64,000 nucleotides of DNA from Methanomicrobiales archaeon (GTDB lineage Archaea > Halobacteriota > Methanomicrobia > Methanomicrobiales > JACTUA01): assembly GCA_030019205.1 (NCBI GenBank), contig JASEFH010000004.1, positions 90,039-154,038 of the forward strand, written 5' to 3'. Shown here in pieces: positions 8,338 through 16,567 of this stretch. Below the pieces are notes generated by a model. It was not told the DNA's origin and did no database searches. It saw only the letters and a list, made by a program, of their open reading frames with translations. Position 1 is the first letter of the stretch; each line of letters begins with the position of its first letter. The position numbers and the translations under genes are program-made.

Positions 8338-10043
8338 CCCAGTACCTGATCAAGAACGGGTTCGTCTACGACCCGGTGACCGGCATCCGGGGCGACAGGG
8401 CCGACGTGGCCATCAAGGACGGCAAGATCGTGGAGTCGAGCGACCTGGACAAGAGCGCCAGGACGATCGACGCCCGCGGCAAGACCGTGATGGCCGGGGC
8501 CGTCGAGATCCACGCCCATGTCGCCGGGCCGAAGGTGAACGTCGGGCGGATCTACCGCCCCGAGGACAAACTCTTCACCTACCAGGCGAAGAAGGGCATC
8601 CAGCGGATGCACGGGGGCTACTCCGTGCCCACGACCTTCAAGACGGGGTACGCGTACGCGAAGATGGGCTACACCACCGTCATGGAAGCCGCGATGCCGC
8701 CGCTCTACGCCCGGCACGTCCACGAGGAGATGCGGGACACCCCCATCGTCGACGAGGGGGCGTTCCCGGTCTTCGGGAACAACTGGTTCGTGCTGGAGTA
8801 CCTGAAGAACCGCGAACTCGACAACGTGTCGGCCTACATCGCCTGGCTGCTCAAGGCAACGAAGGGCTATGCGGTGAAGATCGTCAACCCCGGCGGCACC
8901 GAGGCCTGGGGCTGGGGGCTGAACTGCCTCCAGGTGACGGATCCCGTCCCCTACTTCGACGTGACTCCGGCGGAGATCGTCACGGGGCTCATCGAGGCGA
9001 ACGAGCACCTGGGTCTGCCGCACTCGATCCACATCCACGGCAACAACCTCGGCAACCCGGGCAACTACACCACAACGCTCGACACCCTGAAGCTGGCGGA
9101 AGGCTACACGGCGAACAACCGCTTCGGTCGCGAGCAGGTGATGCACCACACCCACATCCAGTTCCACAGCTACGGCGGCGAGAACTGGGGCAACTTCGAG
9201 TCCAAGGCAAGGGAGGTGGCCGACTACGTCAACAAGCACGATAACATCACGATCGACATCGGGTTCGTGACGCTCGACGAGACCACCACCATGACCGCCG
9301 ACGGGCCCTTCGAGCACCACCTCACCGAACTCAACCACCTCAAGTGGGCGAACGTCGACGTCGAACTCGAGACAGCGGCGGGCGTCGTGCCCTACGTCTA
9401 CAGCCCGGCGATCACCGTCTGCGGCGTCCAGTGGGCGATCGGGCTGGAGCTGGCGCTCCTGAACAAGGACCCGATGCGGGCCTACATCACCACCGACCAC
9501 CCCAATGCCGGGCCGTTCACGCGGTATCCGCGGATCTGGAAGTGGCTCATGAGCGCGAAGGCCCGGTCTCAGCAGATCGAGGCGTTCAAGAACTCGAGCA
9601 AAGTCGTCGCGGCCAGCGAGATCGCATCGATCGACCGGGAACTGACGCTCTACGAACTCGCCGCCATGACGCGGGCGGGTCCCGCGAAGGCGCTGGGGCT
9701 GTCCCAGATGTACGGCGGACTGGCGCCGGGGCTCGAAGCCGATGTGGTCGTCTACAACTTCAACCCGGAGACCGACGACCCGATGCTCATCGAGAACGCC
9801 GTATCGAACGCCTGGGCGCTCTTCAAGACGGGTGTCCAGATCATCAAGGACGGCGAGATCGTCAGCAACGGCAACAAGCGCACGCTATGGGTCCACGCCA
9901 AGGTCCCCGAGAACCCGCAGGTGATGCGGGACATCCGCGAGAAGTTCCTCAAGTACTACACCGTGACCGAGCGGAACTACGAGGTCGAGGGGCGGTCCTT
10001 CATCCCCAACCCCTACCCCATCGAGGTGGAGGCGCCGGCCTAG
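8334..10043 (+). CDS. fwdA: Formylmethanofuran dehydrogenase subunit A (binuclear-metal amidohydrolase)
   Basis: Amidohydrolase-fold subunit of 569 residues that condenses formate with methanofuran after tunnel transfer from FwdB. Metal-site elements are visible: EIHAHVAGPKVN (two His), GYAVKIVNPGG (lysine expected to be carboxylated), HSIHIHGNNLGNPGNY, HHTHIQFHSYGGENW and the catalytic aspartate in ITTDHPNAGPFTRYP. The length matches FwdA. The start overlaps fwdB; fwdC follows six bases later. Confidence 0.96.
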   Translation: MTQYLIKNGFVYDPVTGIRGDRADVAIKDGKIVESSDLDKSARTIDARGKTVMAGAVEIHAHVAGPKVNVGRIYRPEDKLFTYQAKKGIQRMHGGYSVPTTFKTGYAYAKMGYTTVMEAAMPPLYARHVHEEMRDTPIVDEGAFPVFGNNWFVLEYLKNRELDNVSAYIAWLLKATKGYAVKIVNPGGTEAWGWGLNCLQVTDPVPYFDVTPAEIVTGLIEANEHLGLPHSIHIHGNNLGNPGNYTTTLDTLKLAEGYTANNRFGREQVMHHTHIQFHSYGGENWGNFESKAREVADYVNKHDNITIDIGFVTLDETTTMTADGPFEHHLTELNHLKWANVDVELETAAGVVPYVYSPAITVCGVQWAIGLELALLNKDPMRAYITTDHPNAGPFTRYPRIWKWLMSAKARSQQIEAFKNSSKVVAASEIASIDRELTLYELAAMTRAGPAKALGLSQMYGGLAPGLEADVVVYNFNPETDDPMLIENAVSNAWALFKTGVQIIKDGEIVSNGNKRTLWVHAKVPENPQVMRDIREKFLKYYTVTERNYEVEGRSFIPNPYPIEVEAPA

Positions 10044-10049
10044 GAGAGG

Positions 10050-10856
10050 ATGGAGATGAAGACGGTTACGTTAACGCTGAAACACTCCCCATCCCTCTAC
10101 CTTGAGGCCGAGAAGATCTCTCCCGACGCCTTTGCCGGGCGGAGCCTTGCCGAGATCCGGAGCCTGCCGGTGTTCATCGGGAACCAGCAGGCGACGATCG
10201 GGGAATACTTCGAGGTCTCCGGCGAGGCAGGTGAGACGGCGGCGGACACCCGGATCGTCGTCAGGGGCGACCTCTCCCGCGTCAAGTACATCGGCATGCG
10301 GATGACGGGCGGCGAGGTCGTCGTCGAGGGGAGCATGGACATGTACGCCGGCGCCTGGATGGAGGGCGGGCGGATGCATGTGAAGGGCAACGTGGACGCC
10401 TTTGCCGGGACCGGCATGAAGGGCGGCGAGCTGATCATCGACGGCAACGCCGGCAACTACCTGGGCGCCGCCTACCGCGGAGACTGGCGCGGCATGCAGG
10501 GCGGCACGATCCACGTGAAAGGCAACGCCGGAAGCGACATCGGCTACTTCATGAACGGGGGCACGATCATCGTCGACGGCAACGCCGACGTCCACGTGGG
10601 GACCCACGCCGAGGGCGGCACGATCATCATCAAGGGCAATGCCAAGAGCCGGGTCGGCGGGCAGATGGTCAAGGGCGAGATCTACGTCTTTGGCACGATC
10701 GACGTGATGATGCCGGGATTCGAGTACCGCAGGGACGAGACCCTCGAGGTGGACGGCACGAAGGGCAAGTTTGCCCTGTACGAGGGGGACACCGGCGAGC
10801 GGCACCCGAAGAGAAAGGGGCAGCTCCAGTACGGGAAGCTCTACCTGAAGCGGTGA
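10050..10856 (+). CDS. fwdC: Formylmethanofuran dehydrogenase subunit C
   Basis: Structural subunit of 268 residues built of a right-handed beta-helix related to the C-terminal domain of glutamate synthase. The repeat is easy to see: successive GGxxxVxGNxxxxxG units from about residue 85 to 215, such as GGRMHVKGNVDAFAG, GGELIIDGNAGNYLG and GGTIIVDGNADVHVG. It is the last gene of the operon; a T-rich terminator follows about 75 bases downstream. Confidence 0.95.
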   Translation: MEMKTVTLTLKHSPSLYLEAEKISPDAFAGRSLAEIRSLPVFIGNQQATIGEYFEVSGEAGETAADTRIVVRGDLSRVKYIGMRMTGGEVVVEGSMDMYAGAWMEGGRMHVKGNVDAFAGTGMKGGELIIDGNAGNYLGAAYRGDWRGMQGGTIHVKGNAGSDIGYFMNGGTIIVDGNADVHVGTHAEGGTIIIKGNAKSRVGGQMVKGEIYVFGTIDVMMPGFEYRRDETLEVDGTKGKFALYEGDTGERHPKRKGQLQYGKLYLKR

Positions 10857-10929
10857 TCCTCTCCCCCGTCTATTTTTGAGCGCACCAGAAAATCCGATCT
10901 ATGCAGGAAAATCGTAACATATAATAATA

Positions 10930-10946
10930 TTTTTTTGTATTTTTTT
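10930..10946 (+). terminator. T-rich terminator of the fwd-hdr operon
   Basis: Two runs of seven T residues (10930-10936 and 10940-10946) in an otherwise A/T-rich stretch follow the operon end. Archaeal terminators are typically such T runs without a strong hairpin. A shorter T5 run lies near 10872. Confidence 0.6.
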
Positions 10947-11216
10947 CATACTATGTGTTTCCAAAAATCCTTCCACGGATGCAGTATTTTAATATTATGG
11001 CAAGGACACATTTTATTTTATTATTAATATAATAATGATCGGGGTTCGGGCTGCAGTCACAATAGTAATCCTTATATGGAAAGGATTGTTACTATACAAT
11101 GTCCCACGAGGGACGTGCAGTAGTGACAGTCACCGAGTTTCAGAAGTACATGATAGTGTTCACGTTCCACAGTTCCCATAGCGCAATGCGATAAGACGAT
11201 TTCAAAGAGGAAGCAT
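10947..11216 (+). promoter_or_regulatory. mcr operon promoter and leader
   Basis: This gene-free gap precedes mcrB. TATA-like candidates are ATTAATATAATAATG near 11022-11036 and CCTTATATGG near 11070-11079; the second lies inside an inverted repeat. Either implies a leader of roughly 110-160 bases. The mcrB ribosome binding site is AAGAGGAAGC just before its ATG. Which box is used cannot be settled by eye. Confidence 0.55.
11063..11094. repeat. Inverted repeat at the mcr promoter
   Basis: TAGTAATCCTT (11063-11073) is mirrored by AAGGATTGTTACTA (11081-11094), with ATATGGA between; the right arm has three extra bases relative to the left. It surrounds a TATA-like box, so it may be an operator or a hairpin in the leader. 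Confidence 0.5.
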
Positions 11217-12524
11217 ATGGCGAAATATAAAGAGACAGTCGATCTCTACGATGACAATGGCAAGCAGCTGAAGAGCGGTGTCACGCTCGACAAGGTCAGT
11301 CCGCTTGTGAACCCTGCGATCAAGAAGATCATCGACCTCACCAAGAGGACGGTCGCGATCAACCTGGCAGGGATCGAGAACGGCGTCAAGAACGGAGCGA
11401 TCGGAAAGGGCATGATCCCCGGCCGCTCGCTCAAGCTGGACATCACCAAGGATGCGGATGCGCTCTCTGCCAAGATCAAGGAGCTCCTCCAGGTCACCGA
11501 GGGGGACGACACCAAGATCACCAAGGTCGGCGGAGGAAAGCTTCTGCTCGTCGAGGTTCCCAGCGCCCGCATGGCCGCGGCAGCCACCTACGATGCGGCA
11601 TCGACCGCCGCTGCGGCAGCAGCGACGCAGGCGATCATCGACCAGTACAACGTCGACATGTTCGATGCACCGGTCGTCAAGTCCGCAGTATGGGGCACCT
11701 ACCCGGTCACCATGGACATGATGGGCGGCAATATCGTCTCGATTCTCTCCATCCCGCAGAACAACGAGGGTCTCGGGTTCTCGCTCCGCAACGTGAACGC
11801 CAACCACGTCGCGATGATGACCCACCGCAACGCGATGCAGACGGCGGCGCTGTCCTGCACCTTCGAGCAGGCGGGTCTCTTCGAGATGGGTGCGGCAATC
11901 GGACCCTTCGAGCGCTACCAGCTCCTGGGCTACGCCTTCCAGGGCCTGAACGCCAACAACATGGTCTACGACCTCGTGAAGAAGAACGGCAAGACCGGAA
12001 CCATCGGCACCGTCGTCCAGAGTGTCGTCGAGCGTGCCCTTGAGGACAAGGTCATCAAGCCCGGCAAGAAGGGCAAGAGCGGCTACGTCTTCTACGAGAC
12101 CAAGGACCCGATGATGTGGAACGCCTACGCGGCAGCGGGTACCATGGCAGCCACCATGGTGAACTGCGGTGCCGGGCGGTTCGCCCAGGCGGTCTCCTCG
12201 ACGCTCCTGTACTTCAACGACCTGCTCGAGCACGAGACGGGTCTCCCGTCCTGCGACTGGGGCCGCGTGATGGGTACTGCCGTCGGATTCTCGTTCTTCA
12301 GCCACTCGATCTACGGTGGGGGCGGTCCGGGTGTCTTCAACGGAAACCACGTCGTGACCCGCCATGCTGCCGGGTTCGCAATCCCGTGCGTGTGCGTCGC
12401 CTGCGCTCTGGACGGCGGCACGCAGATGTTCGGCCCCGAGCAGACGAGCAAGGTCTACCAGGACACCTTCGGACAGGTCGAAGAGTTCGCGAAGCCGCTG
12501 CAGGCCATTGCCAAGGGAGTATGA
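11217..12524 (+). CDS. mcrB: Methyl-coenzyme M reductase subunit beta
   Basis: Beta subunit (435 residues) of the F430 enzyme that releases methane from methyl-CoM and CoB. It starts MAKYKETVDLYDDNGKQLKSG, and the C-terminal glycine-rich block FFSHSIYGGGGPGVFNGNHV, which lines the active-site funnel, is intact. Length matches McrB of other methanogens. The ATG has AGAGGAAGC upstream. It is the first gene of the canonical mcrBDCGA order. Confidence 0.97.
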   Translation: MAKYKETVDLYDDNGKQLKSGVTLDKVSPLVNPAIKKIIDLTKRTVAINLAGIENGVKNGAIGKGMIPGRSLKLDITKDADALSAKIKELLQVTEGDDTKITKVGGGKLLLVEVPSARMAAAATYDAASTAAAAAATQAIIDQYNVDMFDAPVVKSAVWGTYPVTMDMMGGNIVSILSIPQNNEGLGFSLRNVNANHVAMMTHRNAMQTAALSCTFEQAGLFEMGAAIGPFERYQLLGYAFQGLNANNMVYDLVKKNGKTGTIGTVVQSVVERALEDKVIKPGKKGKSGYVFYETKDPMMWNAYAAAGTMAATMVNCGAGRFAQAVSSTLLYFNDLLEHETGLPSCDWGRVMGTAVGFSFFSHSIYGGGGPGVFNGNHVVTRHAAGFAIPCVCVACALDGGTQMFGPEQTSKVYQDTFGQVEEFAKPLQAIAKGV

Positions 12525-12544
12525 ACATACCGACTTGAATCGAA

Positions 12545-13015
12545 ATGACCGAAGCCATATACCCTCAGATCAAAATCGTCACGGAACGTCTCCTCAAGCC
12601 AGAGACGACAGAGCGTCTCTTGAACGAGATCTGCGGCGTCGGCGGGATCCGGCGGATGATCCTGAACGGACCCCGCATTCCCGCCACGGTTCCCTCCGGT
12701 CCCGCGCGGGGATTGGAAAATCCCCACGAGGCACGCCGGACCATCCGGGTGATGGGGAACGAGTTCGAGCTGCAGGTGCAGGTGGGAACGGTCATCCTCG
12801 AGCTCGAGGATCGTGACCGCATCTCCGCCATCCGAGAGGCCTGTGATCGTATCTTTAAAACCTTCTCGTACAATATCATCGAGGGCCGCTTCATGAAGAC
12901 CCAGATGACGGTCTCGGACTACGCGAAGTACGGTCCGGGTGTGGACGAGAGGATACTCGGAATCACCGAGTACAAGTCGAAGGGATGCCCGATCATCCTC
13001 CAGGGATTCAAGTGA
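12545..13015 (+). CDS. mcrD: Methyl-coenzyme M reductase operon protein D
   Basis: McrD-family protein of 156 residues. It is not part of purified MCR but is encoded in the operon and is thought to help assembly or activation. It begins MTEAIYPQIKIVTERLLKPE, with family-typical ICGVGGIRRMILNGPRIP and FELQVQVGTVILELED. The start lacks a strong ribosome binding site and lies 20 bases after mcrB. mcrC begins two bases after its stop. Confidence 0.93.
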   Translation: MTEAIYPQIKIVTERLLKPETTERLLNEICGVGGIRRMILNGPRIPATVPSGPARGLENPHEARRTIRVMGNEFELQVQVGTVILELEDRDRISAIREACDRIFKTFSYNIIEGRFMKTQMTVSDYAKYGPGVDERILGITEYKSKGCPIILQGFK

Positions 13016-13016
13016 C

Positions 13017-13652
13017 ATGCCGATAGGAAGAGTGACGCAGGTCATCGATTGCAGAGAGAGCATGGGGATGGGCAAAGGCGGCGGTCTCGCACAGCGGGGC
13101 ACGATTGCCGAGGCCCGCCACTCCGACGTCATCGTGGTAGGCATGTCTCCGGGTCGGAGGCATGTGACGAAACCGGTATGCGACATCACATCCGCCCTCC
13201 GCAGGGAGGGAGCGGAGTTCAGCGTCAGCACGCTCGTCCTGAACGCCGGCAGCGGCCTCCCGCCGGATGCGAAAGCAGCCGGCGGTGCGGTCATCGGCGC
13301 CTACTTCGGGCTGTCGGAGAAGGAGATCCGTCAGATCGAGCAGCACAAGGTGGCGATCCTGCACCACGGGAACGTGCGTTCCCACGTGGTGCACAAGGTT
13401 CGGTATATCCTGGAGCGGTGCGACATCCCGGCGGTTGTCGTATCGCAGGCACCCGTCGACTTCGAGGATCTGGCAAAAGAGGGCGTGAAGACGTCGGTCG
13501 TCATGCCGCCCCCCGATCAGGTGAAGACCAAGGGGATGGTGATGGCGATCGTGCCGAGGGTGACGCGTGGACAGACGCCCACACGGGAGAATATTGCCGA
13601 GGTCATTTCGGCGGTAACCAAGGTATTGAAAACTTCCAGAAGTATGAGGTGA
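13017..13652 (+). CDS. mcrC: Methyl-coenzyme M reductase operon protein C
   Basis: McrC of 211 residues, reported in the literature as a component of the ATP-dependent MCR activation complex together with AtwA. It begins MPIGRVTQVIDCRESMGMGK, followed by GGGLAQRGTIAEARHSDVIVVGMSPGRRH split over the conserved N-terminal half. I used the ATG at 13017, directly after the mcrD stop; upstream extension in the same frame runs into mcrD and is a shadow. Cys and Gly-rich N-terminal residues are conserved in the family. Confidence 0.93.
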   Translation: MPIGRVTQVIDCRESMGMGKGGGLAQRGTIAEARHSDVIVVGMSPGRRHVTKPVCDITSALRREGAEFSVSTLVLNAGSGLPPDAKAAGGAVIGAYFGLSEKEIRQIEQHKVAILHHGNVRSHVVHKVRYILERCDIPAVVVSQAPVDFEDLAKEGVKTSVVMPPPDQVKTKGMVMAIVPRVTRGQTPTRENIAEVISAVTKVLKTSRSMR

Positions 13653-13659
13653 ATTTCAG

Positions 13660-14418
13660 ATGGCATACAAACCCCAGTACGGACCGGGTCAGACGAAGGT
13701 CGCCGAGAACCGGCGCAACCAGATGAACCCGGCATACAAGCTGAAGAAGATGCGCGACATCTCCGACGAGGACATCGTGCTCCTGATGGGACACCGTGCA
13801 CCCGGTGCCGCATATCCCACTTCCCATCCGCCGCTCGCGGAGGCGGGAGAGCCCGACTGCCCCGTCAGGAAGCTCGTGGAGCCCCTCGACGGCGCCAAGG
13901 CCGGAGACCGCGTCCGCTACATCCAGTTCACGGACTCGATGTGGTTCGCACCCTGCCACCCCTACCTGCGGTCCTACCTCGAGGCCTACCGCTACCGCGG
14001 TGTCGACCCGGGCACCCTCTCGGGACGTCAGATCGTGGAGTGCCGTGAGAGGGATCTCGAGAAGATCGCAAAGGAACTCGTCGGGACCGAGCTCTTCGAC
14101 CCGGCACGCACGGGTATCCGCGGCGCGACCGTGCACGGGCACTCCCTCCGTCTGAGCGAGGACGGGATGATGTTCGACATGCTCGCACGGTATGTAATGG
14201 ACAAGGGCGCCGTGAAGTACGTCAAGAACCAGATCGGCGAGCCGCTCGACCGGGCTGTGCCCGTCGGCAAGCCCAACGACGAGAAGTGGCTCAAGGCGAA
14301 CACGACGATCTTCAACTCGCTCGGCGGAACTGCCTTCCGTGAGGACAAGGAGTACATCGAGTACGTCCAGCGGATCAACGCGCTCAGGACCAAGTACGGC
14401 TTCATGCCGAAGGAGTGA
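13660..14418 (+). CDS. mcrG: Methyl-coenzyme M reductase subunit gamma
   Basis: Gamma subunit of 252 residues. It begins MAYKPQYGPGQTKVAENRRN and contains the conserved DEDIVLLMGHRAPGAAYPTS and ARTGIRGATVHGHSLRLSED blocks that contact F430 and CoM in known structures. Length matches McrG. It is seven bases after mcrC and 11 before mcrA, both within the single operon. Confidence 0.97.
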   Translation: MAYKPQYGPGQTKVAENRRNQMNPAYKLKKMRDISDEDIVLLMGHRAPGAAYPTSHPPLAEAGEPDCPVRKLVEPLDGAKAGDRVRYIQFTDSMWFAPCHPYLRSYLEAYRYRGVDPGTLSGRQIVECRERDLEKIAKELVGTELFDPARTGIRGATVHGHSLRLSEDGMMFDMLARYVMDKGAVKYVKNQIGEPLDRAVPVGKPNDEKWLKANTTIFNSLGGTAFREDKEYIEYVQRINALRTKYGFMPKE

Positions 14419-14429
14419 GGTGACGAAAA

Positions 14430-16133
14430 ATGGCGAAAATCGAGAGAGCCCAGAAGCTTTTCCTCAAGTCCCTGAAGGAGAAGTTTGCCGGTGAAGATGT
14501 AAACGCGACGGAGACCGTCTACCGCAGGATCGGACTTTCCCAGTCCCCGCGCAAGATGGAGTTCGTCAAGGCAGGAAAGGCCGTCGAGATGGCCCGCGGC
14601 ATCTCCCAGTACGACCCGGTGCGCGCCCACCTCGGTGGCATCCCGCTCGGACAGCGCCAGCTGATGACCTACGAGGTCAGCGGCACGGGCGTGTTCGTGG
14701 AGGGTGACGACCTGCACTTCGTGAACAACGCCGCGATGCAGCAGTTCTGGGACGATATCCGCCGCACTGTGATCGTGTCGATGGACCTCGCCCACCAGAC
14801 CCTGCAGAAGCGTCTGGGCAAGGAGGTCACCCCGGAGACGATCAACGAGTTCCTCCACGTGCTGAACCATGCGATGCCCGGTGCGGCGGTCGTGCAGGAG
14901 CACATGGTGGAGACTCACCCGGCGCTCACCGACGACTGTTACGTGAAGGTGTTCACGGGCGACGACGAGATGGCGGACAGCCTGGAGCCCCAGTTTGTCA
15001 TCGACATCAACAAGCAGTTCCCCGCCAAGCAGGCGGAGCAGCTGAAGGGTGCGATCGGCAAGCAGCTCTGGCAGGCAATCCACATCCCGACGATCGTCTC
15101 GAGAACCTGCGATGGCGGTACCACCAGCCGCTGGTCTGCGATGCAGCTCGGTATGTCCTACATCGCCGCCTACCGCATGTGCGCGGGTGAGGCCGCTGTC
15201 GCCGACCTGGCGTTCGCCGCGAAGCACGCCGGTGTCGTGCAGATGGCAGACATCCTGCCCGCCCGCCGTGCCCGTGGCCCGAACGAGCCCGGTGGACTGC
15301 GCTTCGGCACCTTCGCCGATATCATCCAGACCGACCGCAAGTACCCGCACGACCCCGCCAAGTCATCCCTTGAGGTCGTCGCCGCCGGGACCATGCTCTA
15401 CGACCAGATCTGGCTCGGCTCCTACATGTCCGGTGGTGTCGGGTTCACGCAGTACGCGACGGCCGCCTACACGGACAACATCCTGGACGACTACACCTAC
15501 TACGGCATGGACTACATCAAGGACAAGTACAAGGTCGACTGGAAGAACCCGTCCCCCAAGGACAAGGTCAAGGCGACCCAGGAAGCGGTCAACGACATCG
15601 CGACCGAGGTCACCCTGTACGGCATGGAGCAGTACGAGCAGTTCCCGACGGCACTCGAGGACCACTTCGGCGGATCCCAGCGTGCATCCGTGCTCGCTGC
15701 CGCATCCGGTCTGACCACCGCCATTGCGACCGCGAACTCCAATGCAGGGCTGAACGGCTGGTACCTGTCGATGCTCCTGCACAAGGAGGGCTGGTCGCGC
15801 CTCGGATTCTTCGGCTACGACCTGCAGGATCAGTGCGGTCCGGCGAACACGATGTCCTTCCGTGCGGACGAGGGTGCGATGGGCGAGGTCCGCGGTGCGA
15901 ACTACCCGAACTACGCGATGAACGTGGGTCACCAGGGCGAGTACGCGGCCATCGTGGGAGCTGCCCACTACACCCGCGGCGACGCCTGGTCCTACGACCC
16001 GCGCGTGAAGGTCTGCTTCGCCGACCCGTCCCTGCCCTTCGACTTCACCGAGCCGCGCCGGATGTTTGCCAAGGGTGCAATCCGCGAGTTCATGCCCGCT
16101 GGAGAGCGCTCGCTCATCATCCCGGCCCGGTAA
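14430..16133 (+). CDS. mcrA: Methyl-coenzyme M reductase subunit alpha
   Basis: Catalytic alpha subunit of 567 residues. The diagnostic block [20 protein letters not shown] is intact. Sites known to be modified in other methanogens are recognisable: [12 protein letters not shown] (methyl-histidine), [15 protein letters not shown] (methyl-arginine), [11 protein letters not shown] (thioglycine glycine, and the cysteine that is S-methylated in some species). In place of the Tyr I recall before the thioglycine in Methanothermobacter, this protein has Phe. A T6 tract follows 20 bases after the stop. Confidence 0.98.
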   Translation: MAKIERAQKLFLKSLKEKFAGEDVNATETVYRRIGLSQSPRKMEFVKAGKAVEMARGISQYDPVRAHLGGIPLGQRQLMTYEVSGTGVFVEGDDLHFVNNAAMQQFWDDIRRTVIVSMDLAHQTLQKRLGKEVTPETINEFLHVLNHAMPGAAVVQEHMVETHPALTDDCYVKVFTGDDEMADSLEPQFVIDINKQFPAKQAEQLKGAIGKQLWQAIHIPTIVSRTCDGGTTSRWSAMQLGMSYIAAYRMCAGEAAVADLAFAAKHAGVVQMADILPARRARGPNEPGGLRFGTFADIIQTDRKYPHDPAKSSLEVVAAGTMLYDQIWLGSYMSGGVGFTQYATAAYTDNILDDYTYYGMDYIKDKYKVDWKNPSPKDKVKATQEAVNDIATEVTLYGMEQYEQFPTALEDHFGGSQRASVLAAASGLTTAIATANSNAGLNGWYLSMLLHKEGWSRLGFFGYDLQDQCGPANTMSFRADEGAMGEVRGANYPNYAMNVGHQGEYAAIVGAAHYTRGDAWSYDPRVKVCFADPSLPFDFTEPRRMFAKGAIREFMPAGERSLIIPAR

Positions 16134-16153
16134 GGCCGCAACAATCCCAACTC

Positions 16154-16159
16154 TTTTTT
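16154..16159 (+). terminator. T-run terminator after mcrA
   Basis: CTCTTTTTTC about 20 bases after the mcrA stop is a typical archaeal termination tract. No strong hairpin sits directly before it. Confidence 0.5.
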
Positions 16160-16230
16160 CGATCGATCCGCTCTGTAAAATAGCTCCCGTACACTTATTC
16201 CTCGGCTATTCCATCGTCTGGATCCGGTTT

Positions 16231-16285
16231 TCCCCTCCCCGCGGCCCTTACAGGGCCGCCCTCTCCCCACGGAGAGGGGAGGGGA
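16231..16285. repeat. Nested perfect inverted repeats downstream of mcrA
   Basis: An outer pair TCCCCTCCCC (16231-16240) and GGGGAGGGGA (16276-16285) is a perfect 10-bp match. It encloses a perfect 8-bp hairpin GCGGCCCT/AGGGCCGC with loop TAC (16241-16259), plus an alternative hairpin CCCTCTCC/GGAGAGGG (16259-16278). The result is a compact, GC-rich, multi-branch structure in DNA or RNA. It has no nearby T run, so it is not an ordinary intrinsic terminator. Confidence 0.6.
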
Positions 16286-16567
16286 CTAGTGCGATAGGTC
16301 TGTATGGCATCGGGATCGCAGGAAAAAATCTCTCTATAGCACAAAGGTGTGGGAGCGGCCTCGCCCCTCTCCTGAAAATACCAGAAAGCCGTCAGCCATC
16401 GATGAGGATTTCGAGTCGAACCATCCATTGATTCTCCCGTTCGCGAGCGGCTGTTCCCGGGGTGCTTGACCGATGCGGCGGACCGTCCGAACGTCGGCTG
16501 ACGGGCATGCGCCAACCTCCCGATCCTGCGAACGCTTATCAGGCACGGCGGGTACACTATTGACTAC

